This document shows positions 6,469-13,129 of a DNA stretch of 16,215 nucleotides, in pieces (the first letter of the stretch is position 1; each line of letters starts with the position of its first letter). The DNA is taken from positions 1 to 16,215 of the forward strand of contig DAINMX010000139.1 of the NCBI GenBank assembly GCA_036736205.1, written 5' to 3'. The stretch comes from XYA12-FULL-58-9 sp001798605 (GTDB taxonomy: Bacteria; Myxococcota; XYA12-FULL-58-9). The translations under genes were made by a program, and so were the position numbers. Under the pieces are notes generated by a model, which saw nothing but the letters and a program-made list of their open reading frames with translations, searched no databases and was not told where the DNA came from.

Positions 6469-7535
6469 GAGTTGACGGCCCCGTCTAGGGTACCGGGGCC
6501 AACCGAGTCGTTGTAAACGTACTGCAGGTTGCGGCCGTCGAGCACGGCGAACCAGGGAACGCCGAAGGAGTCTCCGATATAAGGGTAGATCTCGGCGAAG
6601 AAAGTCTCCCAGGGGTAGTTCTCTCCGTAATCGACAAACATACGGCTGGGGTCGACGCCGTGATTCTGCGCGTACTCTTGGCAAAAACTGAGGGTGGGTC
6701 TGGCTTCGTTGTCATCTTCACCCATGATGTAGAGGACCTCGAGCCCCTCTGCGTCGTGGAGATTGCGGTTGGTCTCGATTTCCGGCACGAGTTGGTGGCA
6801 TGCAGAACACCAGCCGGAGATCAACATCAACATGATGGCTTTGTCATTTCCACAGTAGTCGTGCAGCTCGACCCATTCGCCCGCGCAGTTTTGCAGCGAG
6901 AAGTTGGCGATGTTGTCGCCAAGCAAGCTTCCACTGCCGCGTTCAACGCAGGATGCTGACGCTACTTTCTCTTCGATGGTCAAATCAAAGCTGAACTGGT
7001 GTCCGCACCACGCGTGGTCCTCTCCGATGCCGACGTACTCATATTTGCCGTCGCTAGCATTCCACTCGATCTCTCTGAACAGCACGTTGTCCAATCGTCC
7101 TTCGAATTTCTCGCCGATGTCGCCGACGTCGGCAACGATGAGAGCGCCGCTGCCGCCATAAAACATCTGCTCACAGCTACCGTCTTGGCAGTTTTTGAAC
7201 GACAGGACGCAGGTGCCGCAATCTTCCATAGTGGATCCCAACAGTTCGTAGCGACCAGGCATTTGAATGCCGGTTGGGTCTGACGCATAGGAGTAGATGG
7301 ATATGCGGTCGTAGGGCTCAGTCTCCGAGGTCTTGGCGCTATAAATGAGTCTGTCGTTCCAGGCGTCGAACAGAGCAGATTCAGTGACCTTGGCGAACGG
7401 CCCTGGGGTGCAATAGGTGAGATCGGGAACGATTTTTTCATCGTCCGCACCATCATCGGTGCATGCGCCGAGGCCCAACGCAATCGGGACAACCAGCAAC
7501 GCACGCAAGACAAAAACGCAACGATGAGCTCTCAT
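6450..7535 (-). CDS. Two-domain Cys-rich redoxin lipoprotein
   Basis: 361 residues on the minus strand with an AGGA-type site upstream of the ATG. The signal MRAHRCVFVLRALLVVPIAL ends in lipobox LGAC (Cys 25). Residues ~40-200 form an unrecognised domain holding a dense Cys cluster (EDCGTCVLSFKNCQDGSCEQ). Residues ~210-361 form a redoxin domain with W242-C243-S-A-C246 and a GVPWFAVLDG cis-proline loop. Twelve cysteines follow the lipid Cys. It is convergent to the operon that encodes the other redoxins and the barrel. That makes it the third thioredoxin-fold protein in under 4 kb, and the only one with an extra N-terminal domain. The N-terminal domain could be a substrate-recognition or electron-relay part; that is inference. 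The 5' side opens onto the long intergenic region. Confidence 0.82.
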   Translation of the reverse strand: MRAHRCVFVLRALLVVPIALGLGACTDDGADDEKIVPDLTYCTPGPFAKVTESALFDAWNDRLIYSAKTSETEPYDRISIYSYASDPTGIQMPGRYELLGSTMEDCGTCVLSFKNCQDGSCEQMFYGGSGALIVADVGDIGEKFEGRLDNVLFREIEWNASDGKYEYVGIGEDHAWCGHQFSFDLTIEEKVASASCVERGSGSLLGDNIANFSLQNCAGEWVELHDYCGNDKAIMLMLISGWCSACHQLVPEIETNRNLHDAEGLEVLYIMGEDDNEARPTLSFCQEYAQNHGVDPSRMFVDYGENYPWETFFAEIYPYIGDSFGVPWFAVLDGRNLQYVYNDSVGPGTLDGAVNSLLNRP

Positions 7536-7648
7536 ACAATGTTCCTCGCCGAGAATGGCAGCGGGCAGGCCAGCCGCAGGCTAAAGGTCGATCGATGACA
7601 TCGACACGGCAAACGGTGTGCACTAGCGGTCCGAATTAGACCTGTCAA

Positions 7649-7689
7649 GTGTACCGACGCCCCCTGTGCCCCCGTGTACCGACGCCCCC
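7649..7689. repeat. 16-bp direct repeat, two copies, 25-bp period
   Basis: GTGTACCGACGCCCCC occurs at 7649-7664 and again at 7674-7689, separated by nine C-rich bases. It lies immediately left of the 110-bp inverted repeat. It could be part of a dispersed repeat element or a binding site pair. Confidence 0.8.
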
Positions 7690-7696
7690 CGAATCA

Positions 7697-7806
7697 CCAT
7701 CTGCGCCATTATCTCTTCGTCGCAGCTTCGGATTTGCTGCTCGCCGTACGTCAAAGTACGACTGCGCGCAAATCCTCGCTGCTCCTCGACCTAATGGCGC
7801 ATCTGG
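7697..7806. repeat. Interrupted 110-bp inverted repeat (REP/MITE-like hairpin)
   Basis: Arms pair in ordered blocks: CCA/TGG (7697-7699 with 7804-7806), TGCGCCATTA/TAATGGCGCA (7702-7711 with 7792-7801), GCAGC/GCTGC (7722-7726 with 7778-7782), GGATTTGC/GCAAATCC (7730-7737 with 7768-7775) and CGTAC/GTACG (7745-7749 with 7756-7760). The loop is GTCAAA. Internal loops between the blocks are nearly equal in size on both sides, so one long imperfect cruciform or hairpin is possible. No protein fits it. Confidence 0.75.
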
Positions 7807-7892
7807 CGATTCGGACAGTAATTGATGGTGGATTGGGGTGCAGCGGGTGTGGGGTTCTTGTAGTAGTCGATTCCATCGGCTAAGTTCGGCGC

Positions 7893-9035
7893 GTGCTACT
7901 CCTTCGCGAAATCGCGGCACTGGTCCGTTATGTCTTCCGCACGCCTAACAGCGACAAGACCATCGTCTTCTACGCAGAACAGCAGAGTTATTGGGCGTTC
8001 CTCGAGGGAGTGGTTGGGCAACTCCAGTCGCTGAGCCCAACGCCCTTCTGTTATGTGACCTCGGATCCTAACGACTCGATCCTCAAGCGCAAGGACCTGC
8101 GGATCCATGCGTTCTACCTCAACAAGCTGTTGCCGTTCTTCATGTTGTTTGTGGGCTGCAGGGCCTTCGTGATGACACTGACAGACCTCAACCAGTTCCA
8201 TCTGAAACGCTCGATCAATGAGAGCGTGCATTATGTCTACGTCTTCCACGCGCTCAACAGCACTCACATGGCGTACCGCAACGGTGCTTTCGACCATTAC
8301 GACTCGATCCTGTGCGCCGGTCCCTTTATGGTCGAGGAGATCCGCAAGCGTGAAGAGCAACAGAAGTTGAAACCCAAACAGCTGATCGAAGCCGGCTACT
8401 ATCGCCTGGAACGCATTCACGCCCGCTACGTGAGAGAAGGTGTGGCCGAGCACGAAGGCAGAAAGCGAGTGCTTGTGGCCCCGTCGTGGGCGGCCCATAA
8501 CGTGGTGGAGGCCCATGGTGCCGCATTGATCCGGTCCCTCGCTGACGCAAATTACGACGTCATCGTCAGGCTGCACCCAGAGACGATGAAGCGCACTCCG
8601 GGGCTTGTTGCGAGTCTCGAAGCCGAGCTCGCCGATCGGTCCAACGTCGTCTTTGAAAAGACTGTGGGTTCGGACGACTCGATTTTGGCGGCGGATGTTC
8701 TCATCACCGACTGGTCAGGCATCGCACTCGAGTTCGCGTTCGGCACCGAGCGCCCGGTGCTTTACCTCGACGTTCCGCGAAAGGTTCAGAACGACAGATA
8801 TCAAGAGCTCGGGATTGAGCCGTTCGAGGCTACCATGCGTGAACGGGTGGGCATGGTGGTTCCGGTCGAGGAGATCCCGACAATCCATGAGCGCGTCAAT
8901 CGCTTGATTGAAGAACGCTCGAGCTACAAGGCCAGAATCGCGGAGTTACGATCACAGAACCTGTTCGCCTTCGGGCGGTCCAGTGAAATCGGCGCGCGGC
9001 ACATCCTCAACGTGACGCAGAAGCACGCGTCATGA
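7893..9035 (+). CDS. CDP-glycerol glycerophosphotransferase family enzyme (TagF/TagB-like)
   Basis: 380 residues from a GTG; no strong ribosome-binding site is seen. The C-terminal two thirds has the pattern of teichoic-acid polymerases and primases. VFHALNSTH carries a conserved-type His at 119, then comes a DHYDSILCAGPF segment, RLHPET (H228), and ITDWSGIALEFAF (D273, S275) followed by RPVLYLD. In TagF-like enzymes these regions bind the CDP-polyol donor and catalyse phosphoester transfer. There is no transmembrane segment, so it should be a cytoplasmic or peripheral enzyme. It is the first gene of a tight operon, 16 bases ahead of the PEP mutase gene. A phosphonate activated as a CMP ester by the neighbour is therefore a plausible donor in place of CDP-glycerol. 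That substrate is inference. Confidence 0.82.
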   Translation: MLLLREIAALVRYVFRTPNSDKTIVFYAEQQSYWAFLEGVVGQLQSLSPTPFCYVTSDPNDSILKRKDLRIHAFYLNKLLPFFMLFVGCRAFVMTLTDLNQFHLKRSINESVHYVYVFHALNSTHMAYRNGAFDHYDSILCAGPFMVEEIRKREEQQKLKPKQLIEAGYYRLERIHARYVREGVAEHEGRKRVLVAPSWAAHNVVEAHGAALIRSLADANYDVIVRLHPETMKRTPGLVASLEAELADRSNVVFEKTVGSDDSILAADVLITDWSGIALEFAFGTERPVLYLDVPRKVQNDRYQELGIEPFEATMRERVGMVVPVEEIPTIHERVNRLIEERSSYKARIAELRSQNLFAFGRSSEIGARHILNVTQKHAS

Positions 9036-9051
9036 CCGCGGGAGCTTGACC

Positions 9052-10359
9052 ATGGCAGAGCCAAAGTCCGTCTATGTCGGCATGAGTGCCGATCTTGTCC
9101 ATCCCGGACATCTCAACATCATCAAGACCGCGCGCGCTCTCGGCACCGTCACCCTTGGGTTGCTCACCGACGAGGCCATCGCCAGCTACAAACGCCTGCC
9201 CTACATGTCGTACGAGCAACGCAAGATCGTCGCCGAGAACATCAAGGGCGTCGACCGAGTTGTGCCGCAGAAGACCCTCGATTACCGCCCCAACCTGCGT
9301 GAGTACAAACCCGACTTCGTCGTTCACGGCACCGATTGGACCACCGGCGTGCAACGGGAAGTTCGTCAGGCGGTCATTGATACGCTCGCAGAATGGGGCG
9401 GCAAACTGGTCGAGCCCGAGTACACGCCCGGCATCTCCTCGACAGCGTTGAACGTGAGTCAAAGGGAGCTGGGCACGACCCCAGGCATCCGACTCCGGCA
9501 GCTCAAGCGCTTGCTCTCGGCCAAGCCGCTGGTGCGAGTCATGGAGGCGCACAGTGGTTTGACTGGACTGTTGGTGGAGAAGACTCGAGTTCTAGTCAAC
9601 GACCGACCCCGTGAGTTCGACGCCTTGTGGTTGAGCAGTCTGACATCGTCGGTGGTCAAGGGAAAACCGGATATCGAATTCGTCGACCTGACCTCACGCA
9701 TGGGTACGGCCAACGAAATCCTCGAGACCACCACCAAGCCGATCATCTACGATGGTGACACCGGCGGATACCCGGAACATTTTGCGCTTATGGTTCGAAC
9801 GCTTGAGCGTCTCGGCGTTTCGGCGGTCATTATCGAGGACAAAACGGGACTCAAGAAGAACTCTCTGTACGGAACCAGCGCGGGCCAGGCGAGCGAGAGC
9901 ATCGCCGCTTTCTGCGACAAGATCAGGATAGGCCGGGAAGCGCGGGTCACCGACGACTTCATGGTCTTCGCCCGTATCGAGAGCCTGATTCTGGAAAAAG
10001 GTCTCGACGATGCCCTGGAGCGGGCGAAAGCGTATGTGAACGCTGGTGCCGATGGCATCATGATCCACAGCAAAGCCAAGCAACCGGACGAGATCCTGGC
10101 GTTCTGCGCGCAGTACGCCAAGTTCGACGCCAAGGCGCCACTCACCGTGGTGCCCACCACCTACTGCTCTATCACCGAAGAGGAGCTCATCGGTGCCGGG
10201 GTGAGCATCGTGATCTACGCAAACCATTTGCTTCGCAGCGCCTTTCCCGCCATGCAGCGTGTTGCAGAATCGATCCTGACCCACGGTCGGGCCGAGGAGG
10301 CATCCGAGTATTGCATGTCGATCAAAGAGATCCTCAAACTGATACCAGGCGGCACTTGA
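9052..10359 (+). CDS. pepM: Bifunctional cytidylyltransferase-phosphoenolpyruvate mutase (Fom1-like architecture)
   Basis: 435 residues from the ATG at 9052, seven bases behind GGGAG; a TTG two codons earlier is too close to that site. Residues ~1-140 are a cytidylyltransferase-type nucleotidyltransferase: VGMSADLVHPGHL with the HxGH motif (H17, H20) and ISSTALN at 128. Residues ~205-435 are PEP mutase: IIYDGDTGGYPEHF, then the signature EDKTGLKKNS starting at E262, in the isocitrate lyase/PEP mutase barrel. PEP mutase makes the C-P bond, converting phosphoenolpyruvate to phosphonopyruvate. The same domain order occurs in streptomycete Fom1, whose N-terminal domain makes the CMP ester of 2-hydroxyethylphosphonate. 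The downstream reductase gene supports that end product. No phosphonopyruvate decarboxylase gene is adjacent. Confidence 0.93.
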   Translation: MAEPKSVYVGMSADLVHPGHLNIIKTARALGTVTLGLLTDEAIASYKRLPYMSYEQRKIVAENIKGVDRVVPQKTLDYRPNLREYKPDFVVHGTDWTTGVQREVRQAVIDTLAEWGGKLVEPEYTPGISSTALNVSQRELGTTPGIRLRQLKRLLSAKPLVRVMEAHSGLTGLLVEKTRVLVNDRPREFDALWLSSLTSSVVKGKPDIEFVDLTSRMGTANEILETTTKPIIYDGDTGGYPEHFALMVRTLERLGVSAVIIEDKTGLKKNSLYGTSAGQASESIAAFCDKIRIGREARVTDDFMVFARIESLILEKGLDDALERAKAYVNAGADGIMIHSKAKQPDEILAFCAQYAKFDAKAPLTVVPTTYCSITEEELIGAGVSIVIYANHLLRSAFPAMQRVAESILTHGRAEEASEYCMSIKEILKLIPGGT

Positions 10360-10380
10360 TCGCAGGGGGAGAGCTCGAGA

Positions 10381-11526
10381 GTGGGGCAACTCGTCATCCT
10401 TGAATTCGGCGCCCTGCGTCAGATCGAATCCATCCTTCGACATCGGTCGCCGCGCCGAATTTTTCTTGTCGCCGACAGGACGGCTTACGTGGCCACCGGA
10501 GCCGAGAAGGTGCTCGCGCCAATCCTCGAAGCGTATGAGGTGACCCGCTTCACCGAGTTCGAGCCCAATCCAAAGAAAGGGGACGTCGACCGGGGAGTCG
10601 AGCTGTTTCGCGCCAACCCAGCCGACTTGATTGTCGCGGTCGGCGGCGGAACCGCGATAGACGTGGGCAAGCTCATCAACGTCTTTGCGGCGCAGGAGCA
10701 TGCCTCCGCTGAGTACATCGAAGGGCGACAAAATCTCCGTGCTCCTGCCTGCCCTCTCGTCGCCGTACCCACGACGGCAGGGACCGGCAGCGAAGCCACC
10801 CATTTTGCGGTGATCTACGTTGACAAGACCAAATACTCAATGGTCCAGCCCCAGATGCAACCCGAAGTTGCGCTCGTGGATCCCGAACTGTTGAAGGCAG
10901 CCCCAACTCGCCTGATGGCTTCCACCGGCATGGACGCCCTCGCCCAGGGCATCGAATCGTACTGGAGCATTTACTCCACCGACGAATCCAGGCGCTTCGC
11001 CGCCGAGGCGATTAACCTGGCATGGGAGCATGTCGCCGCCGCCACCAACCAACCGACGCCAGCAGCTCTATTCGGCATGGCACGCGCAGCCCACCTGGCT
11101 GGCCGAGCGATCAATCTTACCAAGACCACGGCACCCCACGCGATCTCATATCCGATCACTTCCTTTTTCGGTGTACCGCATGGACACGCCGTCGCTTTGA
11201 CTCTGCCCGCAGTCCTCTTCTTCAATTCTCAGGTTACGGATGATGACGTACTCGACCCACGTGGTGCGGGGTTCGTGCGCAAGACCATTGAAGAGATTGC
11301 ATGGATGCTAGGGGTTGAGAACGCGGGCGACAGCGTACAGGTGCTCGACGAGCTCATGGACCGGGTTGGACTGAGCCGCAACTTCGAAACGCTCGGCATC
11401 CGGACGCACGACGACATCGAGCTGATTATTGCAAATGGATTTAACCCCCAACGAGTCAACAACAATCCACGTCGGCTGACCGAGGCGGCATTGCGAACGA
11501 TCCTCGGGGAGTTGCGTGGTGAATAG
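10381..11526 (+). CDS. Iron-ADH family reductase, probable phosphonoacetaldehyde reductase
   Basis: 381 residues from a GTG behind a purine-rich GGGGGAGAG. The fold pattern is that of group III (iron-containing) alcohol dehydrogenases: VGGGTAIDVGK (nucleotide binding, ~87-97), PTTAGTGSEAT (130-140), STGMDALAQGIESYWS (181-196) and FFGVPHGHAV (262-270). The expected metal ligands read D185, Q189, H253 and H267, so Gln replaces the second ligand His found in enzymes such as FucO. The family includes the phosphonoacetaldehyde reductases PhpC and FomC, which make 2-hydroxyethylphosphonate. Placement 21 bases behind the PEP mutase gene argues for that role. Its last codons overlap the YidC-like gene. 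A different carbonyl substrate is possible. Confidence 0.85.
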   Translation: MGQLVILEFGALRQIESILRHRSPRRIFLVADRTAYVATGAEKVLAPILEAYEVTRFTEFEPNPKKGDVDRGVELFRANPADLIVAVGGGTAIDVGKLINVFAAQEHASAEYIEGRQNLRAPACPLVAVPTTAGTGSEATHFAVIYVDKTKYSMVQPQMQPEVALVDPELLKAAPTRLMASTGMDALAQGIESYWSIYSTDESRRFAAEAINLAWEHVAAATNQPTPAALFGMARAAHLAGRAINLTKTTAPHAISYPITSFFGVPHGHAVALTLPAVLFFNSQVTDDDVLDPRGAGFVRKTIEEIAWMLGVENAGDSVQVLDELMDRVGLSRNFETLGIRTHDDIELIIANGFNPQRVNNNPRRLTEAALRTILGELRGE

Positions 11527-13129
11527 GATGGCACTCGGGCTTCTGGCGTGGACCGCTCTCCTGGCGGCGCCTGCCTGGGCCCAGGACAGTTCCGCTCTAG
11601 TGATCACCGAGTCGATGAGCATCCGGTTCTCAACGATCGGTGCCGTGCCCATCTCCTGGGACGTTATTGACCCACGTTACACGGCGGATCCGCAACAACT
11701 GTTTGATCTAAAGCTCGGTTCCAAGGGACGGCCGCTTGAGGTGGTCGTCGGAGCGCCGGGGCTCGAGGAGTTCTTCAACTCAGCAATGTTCAAGATGACT
11801 CGCAGCCGAGATGGGGAGGACGACATATTGCGTTTCGAGTCGCCGGGGTCGTCGGACGGCCTCGTGCTGATCAAGACCTACCGCATCCCTGCGCGTGGAT
11901 TCGCTCTCTCGATTGGCGTGGAGCTCAAGAATATGGGGACGCGGCCGACAACCGCGGAAGTTGTTCCGGCCCTTGGCCTGCGGCTGGGACCAGGACTTGG
12001 GCCAATCCAGGTCCTGGAAAGCGGTCTCTTTGCCAACTTCTACAAGTACGTGTGGCCGATCTACCAGGTCGACGGCAAAACCCAAACCCTCGGCGGCCTA
12101 GAGCCCGAGGACGGGGATGCATTGTTCCCAGGCGAGGACAAGCGGTTGGATTGGCTCGGCATACACAATCGTTTTTTTATGATGGCCGTCTCCCGCGCCG
12201 ACGAGTCGGCATACACCGGGCGTGCCTACCTGGCCGAAGGCCTGACGGATCTGGACCTCGTCGATGTCGACCTGTTGCCGTACCTGCCCACGGTCGAGCT
12301 TTCGACTCCCCTCATGCCCCTTGAGCCCCACCAGAGTCGACGGATCGACTTTGTGTTGTACGCAGGGCCCAAAATTCCACGCGAGTTGGGCAACCTGGAT
12401 GTGATGTTTGTCGGATCGTGGCTGCCGATGCGCTGGATTTGCCATGGAATCACCCGAATACTCGACATTCTCCATGCGCTGTTGCGTAGCTGGGGCCTTG
12501 CGATTATTGCCTTGGCTCTGGTCATCCGAATGGTCTTGTTGCCGCTCTACTGGATCAGCCTCAAATCTCAGGCAAAGACCGCCGCGGCCATGGCAATCAT
12601 GAAGCCCAAGTTTGCCGAGGCTAAACAAAGGCTAGCGGCCGACCCGCTCCAGAGGGACGAGGCGATCCTCCTGATCTACAAGGAGCACGGCATCAGTCCG
12701 TTTGGCTCTCTGTTTGGCAACATCTCTTTGGTCATCCAGATCCCGATCTTCATCGCCCTATTTAAAGTCGTGGGCGATGCGTATGCCCTGCAGGGGGCAA
12801 GCTTTTTGTGGATCTCGGACCTGAGCCAGACCGAGAAGCTGTTTGGTTTCGGATTCGACGTGCCGCTGCTTGGTTCGCATTTCAATCTGTTGCCCGTCTT
12901 GATGACCGCGACCCAGCTGGTTTCCTCTGCACTGTCTGCTCCGCCAAGTGCCGATCGCAAACAGGTGCTGCGACACAAGCTGACCATGGTTGGAATCGGG
13001 TTGGGTTTCTTTGTCCTGTTTTACTCGTTCCCCTCCGGCCTGGTCCTCTACTGGTGGATGGCAACACTGTTCGCATCCATCCAACAGCGGTGGATCACAA
13101 AGCGCTTGGGTCGAACACAGACGACTTGA
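11519..13129 (+). CDS. YidC/Oxa1-family membrane insertase paralogue
   Basis: 536 residues from the GTG at 11519, seven bases behind GGGGAG and overlapping the upstream gene by eight bases; ATG 11528 is the alternative. A signal sequence (to about AAPAWA) precedes a ~270-residue periplasmic beta-domain region. The insertase core follows: LALVIRMVLLPLYW with the groove Arg (R337), KSQAKTAAAMAIMKPK, LIYKEHGISPFGS, IQIPIFIALFKVV, FLWISDLS and FPSGLVLYWW. These match the family closely. Housekeeping yidC usually sits beside rnpA/rpmH; here it closes a phosphonate-type operon, so it looks like a specialised paralogue. It may insert or scaffold a membrane protein of the polymer pathway, for instance the small membrane protein at 14731-15003. 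That partner is a guess. Confidence 0.88.
   Translation: MNRMALGLLAWTALLAAPAWAQDSSALVITESMSIRFSTIGAVPISWDVIDPRYTADPQQLFDLKLGSKGRPLEVVVGAPGLEEFFNSAMFKMTRSRDGEDDILRFESPGSSDGLVLIKTYRIPARGFALSIGVELKNMGTRPTTAEVVPALGLRLGPGLGPIQVLESGLFANFYKYVWPIYQVDGKTQTLGGLEPEDGDALFPGEDKRLDWLGIHNRFFMMAVSRADESAYTGRAYLAEGLTDLDLVDVDLLPYLPTVELSTPLMPLEPHQSRRIDFVLYAGPKIPRELGNLDVMFVGSWLPMRWICHGITRILDILHALLRSWGLAIIALALVIRMVLLPLYWISLKSQAKTAAAMAIMKPKFAEAKQRLAADPLQRDEAILLIYKEHGISPFGSLFGNISLVIQIPIFIALFKVVGDAYALQGASFLWISDLSQTEKLFGFGFDVPLLGSHFNLLPVLMTATQLVSSALSAPPSADRKQVLRHKLTMVGIGLGFFVLFYSFPSGLVLYWWMATLFASIQQRWITKRLGRTQTT

Larger units (their letters stand above)
7536..7892. other. Intergenic region of 357 bp, no gene seen
   Basis: This gap between a minus-strand lipoprotein gene and the plus-strand phosphonate-type operon shows no convincing coding frame. 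It holds a direct repeat pair (7649-7689) and a long interrupted inverted repeat (7697-7806). A very weak promoter-like pair, TTGTAG (7858-7863) and TAAGTT (7881-7886) with 17-base spacing, lies just before the first operon gene. It would also be expected to hold the divergent promoter of the lipoprotein gene. Confidence 0.6.

Noticed and set aside
7649..7689. CRISPR array
   Set aside because: Only two copies with a 9-base C-rich spacer and no cas genes.
7697..7806. Integron attC site
   Set aside because: No RYYYAAC or GTTRRRY core sites are seen at the arm ends, and no integrase or cassette genes are nearby.
7674..7883. Short open frame in the intergenic region
   Set aside because: It runs through the hairpin and the direct repeats; its peptide is composed of repeat-derived sequence and it lacks a ribosome-binding site.
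9046..9054. TTG at 9046 as start of the PEP mutase gene
   Set aside because: It would leave one base between the GGGAG site and the start; ATG at 9052 has normal spacing.
9694..10803. Long minus-strand open frame (369 codons) opposite the PEP mutase and reductase genes
   Set aside because: It is an antisense shadow of two genes with clear family motifs; its own peptide shows no domain pattern and no ribosome-binding site.
11516..11530. GTG at 11516 as start of the YidC-like gene
   Set aside because: Spacing of four bases from GGGGAG is short; the adjacent GTG at 11519 has seven. The choice affects one residue only.
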